The notes beneath the pieces are model-generated. The model saw only the letters and a program-made list of their open reading frames with translations, was not told where the DNA came from and did not search any database. Source: Erwinia aphidicola (lineage in GTDB: Bacteria; Pseudomonadota; Gammaproteobacteria; Enterobacterales; Enterobacteriaceae). From it: a DNA stretch of 64,000 bases. This document shows, piece by piece, positions 19,809 to 29,480 of this stretch; the first letter of the stretch is position 1; the number at the start of each line of letters is the position of its first letter. The stretch spans positions 248,001 to 312,000 of the forward strand of contig NZ_JACXBP010000001.1 in assembly GCF_014773485.1 (NCBI RefSeq). Direction: 5' to 3'. A program made the translations under genes and the position numbers.

Positions 19809-20738
19809 ATGACGCAATTTGCAATGGTTTTCCCTGGACAGGGATCTCAGGCGCTGGGCATGCTGGCCGATTTGGCGAGCGAAAACAAGCTTGTGGAAGA
19901 AACCTTTAGTGAAGCCTCTGCTGTGCTCGGTTATGACCTCTGGCAGCTGGTTCAACAAGGACCTGCTGAAGAGTTGAACAAAACCTGGCAAACTCAGCCT
20001 GCTTTACTGGCCGCATCTGTTGCCATTTTCCGCGTTTGGCAGGAAAAAGGCGGAAAAGCGCCGTCAATGCTTGCAGGCCACAGCCTGGGTGAGTACAGTG
20101 CGCTGGTTTGTGCAGGTGTGATTGCTTTTGCCGATGCGATCAAGCTGGTTGAACTGCGTGGCAGACTGATGCAGGAAGCCGTTCCTGAAGGAACGGGCGC
20201 GATGCAGGCCATTATTGGTCTGGACGATGCGTCTATCGCCAAAGCCTGTGAAGACGCTGCGCAGGGGCAGGTTGTTTCTCCGGTAAACTTTAACTCCCCT
20301 GGTCAGGTCGTGATTGCCGGCAACAAAGAAGCCGTTGAGCGTGCGGGTGCTGCCTGTAAGGCCGCCGGCGCTAAACGCGCGTTGCCACTGCCAGTGAGTG
20401 TACCGTCGCACTGCGCGCTGATGAAGCCCGCTGCGGATAAGCTCGCGGTAGCGCTGGAGCAACTTACCTTTAACGCCCCCGCCTTCCCGGTGGTGAATAA
20501 CGTTGATGTGAAGTGCGAAACATCAGGCGAAGCGATTCGCAGTGCGCTGGTTCGCCAGCTGTACAGTCCGGTACGCTGGACAGAATGTGTAGAATTTATG
20601 GCTCAGCAGGGCGTCACTTCGCTGCTGGAAGTGGGCCCGGGTAAGGTTTTGACCGGGCTGACTAAACGTATTGTTGACACTCTGACGGCGGCGGCGGTAA
20701 ACGACCAGGCCAGCCTGTCAGCGGCGCTTGAACAATAA
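19809..20738 (+). CDS. fabD: Malonyl-CoA:ACP transacylase FabD
   Basis: 309 residues. Loads malonyl groups onto ACP. Ser92 in the GHSLGEYSAL elbow is the acyl nucleophile and the histidine of VPSHCALM completes the dyad; FPGQGSQ is at the N terminus. Separated from fabH by an AT-rich 61-base gap; CAGGA ribosome site upstream. Confidence 0.98.
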   Translation: MTQFAMVFPGQGSQALGMLADLASENKLVEETFSEASAVLGYDLWQLVQQGPAEELNKTWQTQPALLAASVAIFRVWQEKGGKAPSMLAGHSLGEYSALVCAGVIAFADAIKLVELRGRLMQEAVPEGTGAMQAIIGLDDASIAKACEDAAQGQVVSPVNFNSPGQVVIAGNKEAVERAGAACKAAGAKRALPLPVSVPSHCALMKPAADKLAVALEQLTFNAPAFPVVNNVDVKCETSGEAIRSALVRQLYSPVRWTECVEFMAQQGVTSLLEVGPGKVLTGLTKRIVDTLTAAAVNDQASLSAALEQ

Positions 20739-20750
20739 ACGAGGATGAAC

Positions 20751-21485
20751 ATGAACTTCGAAGGTAAAATCGCGCTGGTCACCGGTGCAAGCCGTGGAAT
20801 TGGCCGTGCTATTGCAGAAACTCTGGTAGCTCGCGGTGCCAAAGTTGTGGGTACTGCAACCAGCCAAAGCGGTGCCGATGCTATCAGCGCCTATCTGGGT
20901 GATAACGGTAAAGGCCTGCTCCTGAACGTTACCGACTCAGCCTCGATTGAGAGCGTGTTGGAAAATATTCGTGCCGAATTTGGCGAAGTTGACATTTTAG
21001 TCAATAATGCAGGCATCACGCGTGATAATCTTCTGATGCGCATGAAGGACGATGAGTGGCAGGATATTCTGGACACCAATCTGACTTCCGTATTCCGCCT
21101 GTCGAAAGCGGTAATGCGTGCCATGATGAAAAAACGCGCGGGCCGAATTATTACCATTGGCTCCGTAGTTGGAACAATGGGTAATGCGGGCCAGGCAAAC
21201 TACGCGGCAGCAAAAGCGGGTTTGATTGGCTTTAGCAAGTCACTGGCGCGTGAAATCGCGTCACGTGGCATTACCGTTAACGTCGTGGCACCCGGTTTCA
21301 TTGAAACCGACATGACGCGTGCGCTGAGCGAAGATCAGCGTGCGGGCATTCTGGCGGAAGTGCCTGCAGGTCGCCTCGGCGGCGCGCAGGAAATCGCCAA
21401 TGCCGTTGCATTTTTAGCCTCTGACGAGGCTGCGTACATCACTGGTGAAACGCTGCACGTCAACGGCGGAATGTATATGGTCTGA
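20751..21485 (+). CDS. fabG: 3-oxoacyl-ACP reductase FabG
   Basis: 244 residues from the ATG at 20751 (MNFEGKIALVTGASRGIGRA), identical in length to E. coli; the ATG 6 bases upstream is too close to the GAGG ribosome site at 20741. NADPH-dependent short-chain dehydrogenase with TGASRGIG, NNAG, the catalytic Ser in TIGSVVG and the YAAAKAG Tyr/Lys pair. Confidence 0.98.
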   Translation: MNFEGKIALVTGASRGIGRAIAETLVARGAKVVGTATSQSGADAISAYLGDNGKGLLLNVTDSASIESVLENIRAEFGEVDILVNNAGITRDNLLMRMKDDEWQDILDTNLTSVFRLSKAVMRAMMKKRAGRIITIGSVVGTMGNAGQANYAAAKAGLIGFSKSLAREIASRGITVNVVAPGFIETDMTRALSEDQRAGILAEVPAGRLGGAQEIANAVAFLASDEAAYITGETLHVNGGMYMV

Positions 21486-21564
21486 TCATCACGAAAGTAT
21501 TTGCGTTATTTGGGGTAAAAGCCGCAAAATAGCGTAAATCGTGGTCATACCAGCCGGGATTTAG

Positions 21565-21592
21565 TTGCATCTTTTTCAACATTTTATACACT
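21565..21592 (+). promoter_or_regulatory. Promoter of acpP
   Basis: TTGCAT (21565-21570), 16 bases, TACACT (21587-21592), in a 152-base gap after fabG. The sequence around it and the leader hairpin TCGCGAAAGCGA just downstream strongly resemble the E. coli acpP promoter/leader as I remember it. It would give acpP high expression independent of the upstream fab genes. Confidence 0.7.
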
Positions 21593-21637
21593 ACGAAAAC
21601 CATCGCGAAAGCGAGTTTTGATAGGAAATTTAATAGT

Positions 21638-21874
21638 ATGAGCACTATCGAAGAACGCGTTAAGAAAATCATTGGCGAGCAGCTGGGCGTTAAACAGGAA
21701 GAAGTTGTTAATACTGCCTCTTTTGTAGATGATCTGGGTGCTGATTCTCTTGATACCGTTGAGCTGGTAATGGCTCTGGAAGAAGAGTTCGATACCGAGA
21801 TTCCGGACGAAGAAGCTGAGAAAATCACTACCGTTCAGGCTGCCATTGATTATATCAATTCAGCTCAGGCATAA
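21638..21874 (+). CDS. acpP: Acyl carrier protein
   Basis: 78 residues, highly acidic, the standard size. Ser37 (Ser36 of the mature protein) in [10 protein letters not shown] receives 4'-phosphopantetheine. Essentially the E. coli sequence. Own promoter upstream and a terminator downstream, fitting its very high abundance. Confidence 0.99.
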   Translation: MSTIEERVKKIIGEQLGVKQEEVVNTASFVDDLGADSLDTVELVMALEEEFDTEIPDEEAEKITTVQAAIDYINSAQA

Positions 21875-21885
21875 GTGAACATCTC

Positions 21886-21914
21886 CAGGCGGTCATTCGA
21901 CCGCCTGAGTTTTA
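21886..21914 (+). terminator. Terminator/attenuator after acpP
   Basis: CAGGCGGTC and GACCGCCTG form a 9-bp stem with an ATTC loop followed by AGTTTTAT. The short T-run suggests partial termination between abundant acpP and fabF. Confidence 0.75.
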
Positions 21915-21962
21915 TCTGAACTTCCCACACAGTGTCAACTTTTCCCTCCCTGGAGGACGAAC

Positions 21963-23204
21963 GTGTCTAAGCGTCGTGTAGTTGTGACTGGTCTTGGCAT
22001 GTTATCTCCTGTCGGCAATACCGTAGAGTCCACCTGGAATGCTCTTGTTGCCGGTCAGAGTGGCATCAGCCTTATCGACCATTTTGATACTAGTGCCTAC
22101 GCAACGCGTTTTGCTGGCTTAGTAAAAGATTTCAATTGTGATGAATTTATCTCGCGTAAAGATCAGCGCAAGATGGATGCTTTCATCCAATATGGCGTCG
22201 TCGCTGGCATTCAGGCCATGCACGATTCCGGCCTGGAGATCACCGAAGAGAACGCCGACCGTATTGGTGCCGCTATTGGTTCCGGTATTGGCGGGTTAGG
22301 TCTGATTGAAGAAAACCATGCCTCTCTGGTGAATGGTGGCCCGCGTAAAATCAGCCCGTTCTTTGTGCCTTCGACCATTGTGAACATGATTGCGGGTCAT
22401 CTGACCATCATGTTCGGTATGAAAGGTCCTAGCATCTCTATCGCTACCGCCTGTACTTCCGGTGTGCATAACATCGGTCACGCTGCCCGTATCATCGCGT
22501 ATAACGACGCGGATGTGATGCTGGCAGGCGGTGCTGAGAAAGCCAGTACCCCACTCGGCGTCGGTGGATTCGGGGCGGCACGAGCGCTCTCAACCCGCAA
22601 CGAAAACCCGCAGGCGGCAAGCCGCCCGTGGGATAAAGACCGTGACGGTTTCGTCCTCGGCGACGGAGCAGGGTTAGTGGTGCTGGAAGAGTATGAGCAC
22701 GCGAAAAAACGCGGCGCGAAAATCTATGCAGAAGTCGTAGGTTTCGGCATGAGCAGCGATGCTTATCATATGACTTCGCCACCTGAAAATGGTGCAGGTG
22801 CCGCCCTGGCGATGGTTAATGCATTGAAAGATGCACAGCTGTCTGCGGAGCAGATTGGTTATATCAACGCGCACGGTACTTCGACGCCGGCCGGTGATAA
22901 AGCCGAAGCTCAGGCGGTGAAATCCGTGTTTGGTGCTTCAGCGCACAGCGTTATGGTCAGCTCGACCAAATCCATGACCGGGCATCTGCTCGGCGCGGCG
23001 GGGGCGGTGGAGTCTATCTTCACTATCCTTGCGCTGCGCGATCAGGTTATCCCACCCACCATCAATCTGGATAATCCGGATGAGGGTTGTGACCTGGATT
23101 TTGTCCCGCATACCGCACGTCAGGTGAAAGGTATGGAGTACAGCCTGTGTAACTCCTTCGGCTTTGGCGGAACTAACGGCTCGCTGATCTTCCGTAAAAT
23201 CTGA
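21963..23204 (+). CDS. fabF: Beta-ketoacyl-ACP synthase II FabF
   Basis: 413 residues from a GTG start preceded by TGGAGGA. Elongating condensing enzyme, important for temperature control of unsaturated fatty acids. Catalytic Cys164 (163 mature) in [11 protein letters not shown], His in [11 protein letters not shown] and His in TGHLLGAAG. Last gene of the fab cluster; an intrinsic terminator follows. Confidence 0.98.
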   Translation: MSKRRVVVTGLGMLSPVGNTVESTWNALVAGQSGISLIDHFDTSAYATRFAGLVKDFNCDEFISRKDQRKMDAFIQYGVVAGIQAMHDSGLEITEENADRIGAAIGSGIGGLGLIEENHASLVNGGPRKISPFFVPSTIVNMIAGHLTIMFGMKGPSISIATACTSGVHNIGHAARIIAYNDADVMLAGGAEKASTPLGVGGFGAARALSTRNENPQAASRPWDKDRDGFVLGDGAGLVVLEEYEHAKKRGAKIYAEVVGFGMSSDAYHMTSPPENGAGAALAMVNALKDAQLSAEQIGYINAHGTSTPAGDKAEAQAVKSVFGASAHSVMVSSTKSMTGHLLGAAGAVESIFTILALRDQVIPPTINLDNPDEGCDLDFVPHTARQVKGMEYSLCNSFGFGGTNGSLIFRKI

Positions 23205-23222
23205 TCCTGCACGTACTTATCT

Positions 23223-23253
23223 AAGGCCCGCACCCAGCGGGCCTTTTTTATTT
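23223..23253 (+). terminator. Intrinsic terminator after fabF
   Basis: AAGGCCCGC / GCGGGCCTT stem with an ACCCA loop and a run of T's, 18 bases after the fabF stop. Confidence 0.92.
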
Positions 23254-23356
23254 GTGGCCGTTGCGGGCCGGTTCTATACGCTTCATTACCTGGAATCAGA
23301 TGATTCTGGCGCGCCGGACAGGTAATCTGTTCGGGTGAAAATTACGGAGAGCAAGC

Positions 23357-24157
23357 ATGATGTGGGTGAATGGCCTGGCGCAGGAGAGCATTGACGCACG
23401 CGACCGTGCCGTGCAGTTTGGTGACGGCTGCTTTACGACCGCCCGTGTCCTGCACGGCAGTATGCAGCGACCGCAAGCCCACCTCCAGCGGTTGCAACAG
23501 GCCTGTGAGCGCCTGAGGATCGCCGGGGTTGACTGGCAGCTCCTTGCGCAGGAAATCACGGCTATCGCCAGCACGATAGATGATGGCGTGCTGAAAGTGA
23601 TTATTACGCGCGGCAGCGGCGGGCGTGGCTACAGCGCCAGCGGCTGCCAGCAGCCTGCTCGAATTATTTCACTCTCCGCCTGGCCCGCGCACTACCTCAG
23701 GTTGCGCCAGACCGGGGTGCGTCTGGCGCTCAGCACGGTCCGGTTGGGGAAAAATCCGCTACTGGCCGGGATAAAACACCTCAACCGCCTTGAGCAGGTG
23801 ATGATCCGCACAGAGCTTGAGCAGACCGCCGCGGATGAGGCGCTGGTGCTTGACAGTGACGGCATGCTGGTGGAATGCTGTGCGGCAAATTTATTCTGGC
23901 GCGTGGGAAAACAGGTATTTACCCCCGATCTCAGCGCCTCCGGGGTGAACGGCATCCAGCGCCAGCAGGTGATGCAACAGGTCATCGCTCTTGGTTATAC
24001 CCTGAGCGAAGTGCGCCAGGGCTATGAGGTGTTGGCCGATGCGGAAGAAGTGCTGATTACCAATGCGCTGATGCCGATATTGCCGGTCAGCCAGATTGAG
24101 GCGTGGCGCTTTACGTCACGCGACCTGTTCAGCCAGCTCAACCCTGATAATGAATGA
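23357..24157 (+). CDS. pabC: Aminodeoxychorismate lyase PabC
   Basis: 266 residues. PLP enzyme of fold type IV that converts 4-amino-4-deoxychorismate to p-aminobenzoate and pyruvate, for folate. N-terminal DRAVQFGDGCFTTARV, PLP-binding Lys in AGIKHLNRLEQV and the conserved VECCAANLFW. A tandem ATGATG gives two possible starts three bases apart. First of the pabC-mltG-tmk-holB-ycfH run. Confidence 0.95.
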   Translation: MMWVNGLAQESIDARDRAVQFGDGCFTTARVLHGSMQRPQAHLQRLQQACERLRIAGVDWQLLAQEITAIASTIDDGVLKVIITRGSGGRGYSASGCQQPARIISLSAWPAHYLRLRQTGVRLALSTVRLGKNPLLAGIKHLNRLEQVMIRTELEQTAADEALVLDSDGMLVECCAANLFWRVGKQVFTPDLSASGVNGIQRQQVMQQVIALGYTLSEVRQGYEVLADAEEVLITNALMPILPVSQIEAWRFTSRDLFSQLNPDNE

Positions 24158-24169
24158 TGTGGAAACTTC

Positions 24170-25195
24170 ATGACTAAAATCCGAAAGATACTCGTCGCGC
24201 TGCTGGCTATCGCCGTGCTGGCTGCCGCATTCAGCTACTGGAAAACGCGTCAGTTTGCCGATTCCGCCCTGACCATTGACAGTGAAACTCTCTTTACGCT
24301 GCCGGCCGGTTCCGGGCGAGTGGTACTGGAAGCGCAGCTGGAATCAAAACACATTATCAGCAGCACGCCGTGGTTTGGGATGTTGTTGAAGCTGGAACCG
24401 GAGCTGTCGAAATTCAAAGCCGGGACCTACCGCTTTACGCCAGAAATGACCGTGCGTGAAATGCTGCAACTGCTGGCCAGCGGGAAAGAAGCGCAGTTCC
24501 CGCTGCGTTTTGTTGAAGGTACGCGCATGCAGGAGTGGCTAAGCCAGCTACGCAGCGCGCCCTACATCAAGCACACGCTGAGCGACGATAAGCTGGCGAC
24601 GGTGGCCGCTGCGCTCAAGTTAGAGGGCGAGCAGCAGGGCGTGGAAGGCTGGTTCTATCCGGATACTTACCTGTATACCGCAAACACCACCGATGTGGCG
24701 CTGCTGAACCGTGCCCATGAGCGCATGGAAAAACTGGTGGATAGCGTCTGGCAGGGCAAAATGGATGATCTGCCGTATAAAAGCAAAAATGATATGCTGA
24801 CCATGGCCTCAATTGTTGAGAAAGAGACGGCGGTGAGTGAAGAACGCAGTAAAGTGGCCTCGGTGTTTATTAACCGGCTGCGCCTTGGTATGCGTCTGCA
24901 AACCGACCCAACCGTGATCTACGGGATGGGCGACAGCTATAAAGGCACCCTGACGCGTAAAGATCTGGAAACGCCGACCGCCTATAATACCTACACTATC
25001 AGCGGCCTGCCGCCAGGCCCGATTGCGATGCCGGGTAAGGCCTCCCTGGAAGCAGCAGCCCACCCAGAAAAGACCAACTTCCTCTATTTTGTCGCCGATG
25101 GGAAAGGGGGGCACACCTTTACTACTAACCTGGCGAGCCATAACAAAGCCGTGCAGGTGTATCGCCTCGCGCTGAAGGAAAAAAATGAACAGTAA
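24170..25195 (+). CDS. mltG: Endolytic murein transglycosylase MltG
   Basis: 341 residues. One N-terminal membrane anchor ([18 protein letters not shown]), a LysM-like subdomain, then the YceG domain with the catalytic Glu in MASIVEKET and the conserved [10 protein letters not shown] and [16 protein letters not shown]. Cleaves nascent glycan strands and sets their length. Starts 12 bases after pabC; its last 11 bases overlap tmk. Confidence 0.96.
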   Translation: MTKIRKILVALLAIAVLAAAFSYWKTRQFADSALTIDSETLFTLPAGSGRVVLEAQLESKHIISSTPWFGMLLKLEPELSKFKAGTYRFTPEMTVREMLQLLASGKEAQFPLRFVEGTRMQEWLSQLRSAPYIKHTLSDDKLATVAAALKLEGEQQGVEGWFYPDTYLYTANTTDVALLNRAHERMEKLVDSVWQGKMDDLPYKSKNDMLTMASIVEKETAVSEERSKVASVFINRLRLGMRLQTDPTVIYGMGDSYKGTLTRKDLETPTAYNTYTISGLPPGPIAMPGKASLEAAAHPEKTNFLYFVADGKGGHTFTTNLASHNKAVQVYRLALKEKNEQ

Positions 25196-25817
25196 ATTTA
25201 TCGTTATCGAAGGGCTGGAAGGCGCAGGAAAAACCACGGCACGCGATGCGATAGTCAGTGAACTGCAGCGCCACGGCATTAACGATATTGTTTTCACCCG
25301 CGAACCGGGCGGCACGCCGCTGGCCGAGAAACTGCGCGATTTAATCAAGCAGGGCATAGAGGGTGAGCAGGTCACTGACCAGGCCGAGCTGCTGATGCTG
25401 TACGCCGCACGCGTGCAGCTGGTGGAAAACGTGATTAAACCAGCGCTGGCACGCGGTGCATGGGTGGTGGGCGATCGTCACGATCTCTCCTCTCAGGCCT
25501 ACCAGGGAGGCGGACGCGGTATGAACAGCGACCTGATGAGCAGCCTGAAGCAGGCCGTGCTGGGCGATTTCGCACCGGATTTGACCCTGTACCTTGACGT
25601 GACCCCGGAGATTGGCCTGCAGCGCGCGCGCGCGCGCGGTGAGCTCGACCGTATCGAACAGGAGTCGCTGAACTTCTTTACCCGCACGCGTGAGCGCTAT
25701 CTTGCCCTGGCCGCCGCCGATAGGCGTATCCGCAGCGTGGATGCCACCCAGCCGCTGGAACAGGTCAGCGCCGCGCTGAAGGCCACGCTCAACCAGTGGC
25801 TACAGGAACAGCAATGA
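25185..25817 (+). CDS. tmk: Thymidylate kinase
   Basis: 210 residues. Phosphorylates dTMP to dTDP. P-loop GLEGAGKTT at the N terminus, DRH motif ([17 protein letters not shown]) and a LID segment with [11 protein letters not shown]. The LID-coding DNA contains an alternating GC run at 25622-25637. The stop overlaps the holB start. Confidence 0.98.
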   Translation: MNSKFIVIEGLEGAGKTTARDAIVSELQRHGINDIVFTREPGGTPLAEKLRDLIKQGIEGEQVTDQAELLMLYAARVQLVENVIKPALARGAWVVGDRHDLSSQAYQGGGRGMNSDLMSSLKQAVLGDFAPDLTLYLDVTPEIGLQRARARGELDRIEQESLNFFTRTRERYLALAAADRRIRSVDATQPLEQVSAALKATLNQWLQEQQ

Positions 25818-26812
25818 ACTGGTATCCGTGGCTGAACCACAGCTATCGCCAGATCCTCAGCCAGCACCAGGCACAGCGCGGGCATCATGCCCTGCTGATT
25901 CAGGCACTGCCCGGTATGGGGGATGATGCGCTGGCCTGGGGCATCAGCCGCTGGCTAATGTGCAAACAGCCGGACGGACTGAAAAGCTGCGGCGAGTGCC
26001 ACCCCTGCCAGCTAATGCAGGCGGGGACGCATCCGGACTGGTATCGGCTGGAAGCGGAGAAGGGCAAAAGTTCGCTCGGCATTGATGCGGTACGTAACGT
26101 GACCGACAAGCTCTGGCACCACGCGCAGCAGGGCGGGGCAAAAGTCGTCTGGCTACCGGATGCCGGGCAGCTGACCGAAGCGGCGGCCAATGCTTTACTG
26201 AAAACGCTGGAGGAGCCGCCGAAGAATACCTGGTTTCTTCTCAGCAGCCGTGAACCGTCGCGCCTGCTGCCAACGCTGCGCAGCCGCTGCCTGTTGTGGC
26301 ACCTCGCGCCGCCGGATGAAGCACAAAGCCTGCAGTGGCTGCATAAGCAGTGTGCCGCCGGGCTGAATGAGCGCACCGCTGCGCTGCGCCTTGCCTCCGG
26401 GGCACCGGCGGCCGCGCTTGAACTGCTGCAAGAGAAAACCTGGCAGCAGCGCCAGCAGGTTTGTCAGGCGTTGCCTGCCGCCCTGCAGGGCGATACGCTG
26501 GGCCTGCTGCCTGCACTTAACCATGATGACGCTGCACGGCGCATCGGCTGGCTCTGTTCGCTGCTGGTGGATGCCGTCAAGTGGCAACAGGGCGGCGGGC
26601 AATATATCAGCAATGTCGACCGCCAGGCTGAAGTGATTCACCTTGCCAGCCTGCTGCCCTCGGCGGCGATCGATGCCAGCCTGCGCCAGTGGATGCAGTG
26701 CCGCGATCGTCTGCTCAATGTGGTCGCGGTTAATCGCGAGCTGCTGCTAACCGAACAGCTGCTGAGCTGGGAAGCTATTGTTAAACCGGCTGCGGCCGCT
26801 TCACCGAATTAG
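25814..26812 (+). CDS. holB: DNA polymerase III delta' subunit HolB
   Basis: 332 residues from the ATG at 25814 ([15 protein letters not shown]) that overlaps the tmk stop; the upstream in-frame start is discarded. Clamp-loader subunit of the AAA+ fold with a degenerate, non-ATP-binding P-loop, the zinc-binding cysteines in [11 protein letters not shown] and the conserved [12 protein letters not shown]. Confidence 0.96.
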   Translation: MNWYPWLNHSYRQILSQHQAQRGHHALLIQALPGMGDDALAWGISRWLMCKQPDGLKSCGECHPCQLMQAGTHPDWYRLEAEKGKSSLGIDAVRNVTDKLWHHAQQGGAKVVWLPDAGQLTEAAANALLKTLEEPPKNTWFLLSSREPSRLLPTLRSRCLLWHLAPPDEAQSLQWLHKQCAAGLNERTAALRLASGAPAAALELLQEKTWQQRQQVCQALPAALQGDTLGLLPALNHDDAARRIGWLCSLLVDAVKWQQGGGQYISNVDRQAEVIHLASLLPSAAIDASLRQWMQCRDRLLNVVAVNRELLLTEQLLSWEAIVKPAAAASPN

Positions 26813-26823
26813 AGAGTAATGCG

Positions 26824-27615
26824 ATGTTTTTAGTCGATTCCCACTGCCATCTTGATGGCCTGAATTATGAAACCCTGCATCAGGACGTGTCCGACGTGCT
26901 GGCCAAGGCCGCCACGCGCGATGTGAAATTTATGCTGGCAGTGGCGACCACGCTGCCGGGGTACAAGGCCATGGTTGACCTGATTGGCGAGCGGCCAAAC
27001 GTGGTCTATTCCTGCGGTGTGCATCCGCTGAATCAGGAAGAGGAGTACGACTTCGCCGAGCTGCGCGCCCTGGCAGCCCATCCGCGCGTGGTGGCGATGG
27101 GGGAAACCGGGCTGGACTACTTTTACCAGAAAGAGACCAAAGCGCGTCAGCAGGCCTCCTTCCGTGAACATATCCGCGTAGGGCGCGATCTGAACAAACC
27201 GGTGATCGTCCACACCCGCGATGCGCGTGAAGACACGCTGGCGATCCTGCAGGAAGAGAAGGCCGACGAGTGCGGTGGCGTGCTGCACTGCTTTACCGAA
27301 GATCGTGAGACGGCCGAAAAGCTGTTAGATATGGGCTTTTACATCTCGTTCTCCGGCATTGCCACTTTCCGTAACGCGGAGCAGATCCGTGACGCGGCGC
27401 GCTACGTTCCGCTCGACCGCATGCTGGTCGAAACCGACTCGCCTTATCTGGCCCCGGTGCCGCATCGTGGTAAAGAAAACCAGCCGGCTTACACGCGCGA
27501 TGTGGCGGAATATATGGCGGTGGTCAAAGGGGTGAGTATTGAAGAGATGGCCCAGGCCACTACGGAAAACTTCTCACGCCTGTTCCACGTCCCCATGTCG
27601 CGCCTCGCCGATTAA
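26824..27615 (+). CDS. ycfH: TatD-family metal-dependent hydrolase YcfH
   Basis: 263 residues. TIM-barrel metallo-hydrolase of the TatD deoxyribonuclease family; metal ligands in DSHCHLDGL near the N terminus, GETGLDYFY, VIVHTRDA, HCFTE and VETDSPYLAP. The true substrate of YcfH is not firmly established. Last gene of the operon; terminator follows. Confidence 0.95.
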   Translation: MFLVDSHCHLDGLNYETLHQDVSDVLAKAATRDVKFMLAVATTLPGYKAMVDLIGERPNVVYSCGVHPLNQEEEYDFAELRALAAHPRVVAMGETGLDYFYQKETKARQQASFREHIRVGRDLNKPVIVHTRDAREDTLAILQEEKADECGGVLHCFTEDRETAEKLLDMGFYISFSGIATFRNAEQIRDAARYVPLDRMLVETDSPYLAPVPHRGKENQPAYTRDVAEYMAVVKGVSIEEMAQATTENFSRLFHVPMSRLAD

Positions 27616-27666
27616 TGATTGAGCAGCGATTTCTTTTATAGCTCGTAATTAATAGGCAGAAGTCGT

Positions 27667-27703
27667 AAAGTGCAGCGCCATAAAAGGTTGCTGCACTTTT
27701 TTT
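27667..27703 (+). terminator. Intrinsic terminator after ycfH
   Basis: AAAGTGCAGC and GCTGCACTTT, 10-bp stem with a 13-base loop, followed by T's. Confidence 0.88.
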
Positions 27704-27763
27704 GTGCCGGAAAACGGCCCTTTTTTGCCGGAGTCTTCTAAAGAAATGGCCCACGTTCAACGA

Positions 27764-27785
27764 AACGTGATAGCCATCAAACAAA
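27764..27785 (+). promoter_or_regulatory. CRP-binding site upstream of ptsG
   Basis: CGTGA-TAGCCA-TCAAA matches the CRP consensus (TGTGA-N6-TCACA) with the right spacing and lies in the same place and context as the known E. coli ptsG CRP site. Confidence 0.75.
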
Positions 27786-27796
27786 TTTTAACGGAT

Positions 27797-27820
27797 TTAT
27801 TTTACTCTTCGTAATAAATA
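27797..27820 (+). promoter_or_regulatory. Mlc operator upstream of ptsG
   Basis: The half-sites TTATTTTACTC and GTAATAAATA form the AT-rich imperfect inverted repeat recognised by Mlc; E. coli ptsG carries a nearly identical sequence from memory. It predicts glucose induction of ptsG by sequestration of Mlc to the membrane. Confidence 0.75.
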
Positions 27821-27910
27821 CCGAGAGCGCAAAGCGCTCCACCCGCAGCGGGACCTCCCCCCTCTGTAACGCAGGCCGATCTCTCAGCCTGCGATAAAAA
27901 AAGCACTCAT

Positions 27911-27920
27911 ACTCAGGAGC
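27911..27920 (+). promoter_or_regulatory. ptsG ribosome site and probable SgrS pairing region
   Basis: ACTCAGGAGC just ahead of the ptsG ATG contains the Shine-Dalgarno AGGAG and is the core of the segment paired by the sugar-phosphate stress RNA SgrS in E. coli. Conservation of the flanking ACTC suggests SgrS control is kept. SgrS itself is not in the window. Confidence 0.55.
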
Positions 27921-27928
27921 TTTACACT

Positions 27929-29362
27929 ATGTTCAAAAATGCATTTGCGAACCTGCAAAAGGTCGGTAAATCGCTGATGTTGCCCGTATCGGTTCTGCCG
28001 ATCGCGGGTATTCTGCTGGGCGTTGGTTCTGCCAACTTCAGCTGGCTGCCTCTGGTAGTTTCACACGTTATGGCGGAAGCCGGTGGTTCGGTGTTCGCCA
28101 ACATGCCGTTGATTTTTGCTATTGGTGTGGCGCTGGGCTTCACCAATAACGACGGCGTTTCAGCACTGGCGGCCGTAGTGGCCTACGGTATTATGGTGAA
28201 AACCATGGCCGTGGTCGCCCCGCTGGTATTACATCTGCCAGCCGAAGAAATTGCGGCGAAACACCTGGCGGACACCGGGGTACTGGGCGGTATTATTGCC
28301 GGTTCCATCGCCGCGTATATGTTTAACCGCTTCTACCGCATCAAGCTGCCTGAGTATCTGGGCTTCTTCGCCGGTAAACGCTTTGTGCCGATTATTTCCG
28401 GTTTCACCGCCATCTTCCTCGGCGTGATCCTCTCCTTTATCTGGCCACCGGTCGGTACCGCCATCCAGACGTTCTCACAGTGGGCAGCTTATCAGAACCC
28501 GGTTGTGGCCTTTGGTATCTATGGGGTGGTTGAGCGCTCGCTGGTGCCGTTTGGTCTGCATCATATCTGGAACGTACCTTTCCAGATGCAGATCGGTGAA
28601 TACACCAACGCCGCGGGCCAGGTGTTCCATGGCGATATCCCTCGCTACATGGCGGGTGACCCGACTGCGGGCATGCTGTCCGGCGGCTTCCTGTTCAAAA
28701 TGTATGGTCTGCCAGCGGCGGCTATCGCCATCTGGCACTCAGCGAAGCCTGAGAACCGCGCAAAAGTGGGCGGCATCATGATCTCCGCTGCGCTGACCTC
28801 GTTCCTGACCGGGATTACCGAACCGATCGAGTTCTCGTTCATGTTCGTTGCGCCAATCCTGTATGCCATCCACGCTATCCTGGCGGGCCTGGCCTTCCCA
28901 ATCGCTATCCTGTTAGGCATGCGTGACGGCACCAGCTTCTCACACGGTCTGATCGACTTTATCGTGCTGAGCGGCAACAGCAGCCGCATCTGGCTGTTCC
29001 CTATTGTCGGGGTGGTTTACGCGCTGGTTTACTACACCGTGTTCCGCGTGCTGATTGTCAAACTGAACCTGAAAACCCCTGGCCGTGAAGATACCGCCAG
29101 CGAGCAGAGCACCAGTTCAGCCAGCGAAATGGCCGGTAACCTGGTGGCGGCATTTGGTGGCAAAGAGAACATCACCAACCTCGATGCCTGCATCACCCGT
29201 CTGCGCGTGAGCGTTGCCGACGTCGCAAAAGTTGACCAGGCTGGCCTGAAAAAACTGGGCGCTGCGGGGGTGGTTGTGGCAGGTTCCGGCGTTCAGGCAA
29301 TTTTCGGCACTAAGTCCGATAACCTGAAAACCGAAATGGATGACTACATCCGTAACATGTAA
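27929..29362 (+). CDS. ptsG: PTS glucose-specific IIBC component PtsG
   Basis: 477 residues, equal to E. coli. The IIC domain (residues ~1-385) is a polytopic membrane channel with the [12 protein letters not shown] sugar-binding motif; a flexible linker ([12 protein letters not shown]) leads to the cytoplasmic IIB domain, whose phosphorylated Cys421 sits in [13 protein letters not shown]. Takes up and phosphorylates glucose using IIA-Glc (Crr). CRP and Mlc sites lie upstream and two strong terminators downstream. Confidence 0.98.
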   Translation: MFKNAFANLQKVGKSLMLPVSVLPIAGILLGVGSANFSWLPLVVSHVMAEAGGSVFANMPLIFAIGVALGFTNNDGVSALAAVVAYGIMVKTMAVVAPLVLHLPAEEIAAKHLADTGVLGGIIAGSIAAYMFNRFYRIKLPEYLGFFAGKRFVPIISGFTAIFLGVILSFIWPPVGTAIQTFSQWAAYQNPVVAFGIYGVVERSLVPFGLHHIWNVPFQMQIGEYTNAAGQVFHGDIPRYMAGDPTAGMLSGGFLFKMYGLPAAAIAIWHSAKPENRAKVGGIMISAALTSFLTGITEPIEFSFMFVAPILYAIHAILAGLAFPIAILLGMRDGTSFSHGLIDFIVLSGNSSRIWLFPIVGVVYALVYYTVFRVLIVKLNLKTPGREDTASEQSTSSASEMAGNLVAAFGGKENITNLDACITRLRVSVADVAKVDQAGLKKLGAAGVVVAGSGVQAIFGTKSDNLKTEMDDYIRNM

Positions 29363-29379
29363 TTCATGACGTGAGTCGG

Positions 29380-29405
29380 GGACGGGCAATGCCCGTCCTT
29401 TTTTT
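29380..29405 (+). terminator. First ptsG terminator
   Basis: GGACGGGC-AAT-GCCCGTCC stem followed by seven T's, 17 bases after the ptsG stop. Confidence 0.9.
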
Positions 29406-29430
29406 ATCTCATTCCTGATGCGATCGGTAG

Positions 29431-29459
29431 GGGACGGGCATGCCCGTCCCTTTTTTTTT
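29431..29459. terminator. Second ptsG terminator with a perfect 20-bp palindrome
   Basis: GGGACGGGCA followed by its exact reverse complement and then nine T's. The stem is nearly the same sequence as the first terminator 50 bases upstream, so this looks like a local duplication. It lies 21 bases from the 3' end of the converging rhiN gene. Confidence 0.88.
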
Positions 29460-29480
29460 ATCTACCGCTCGATGAAGCGA

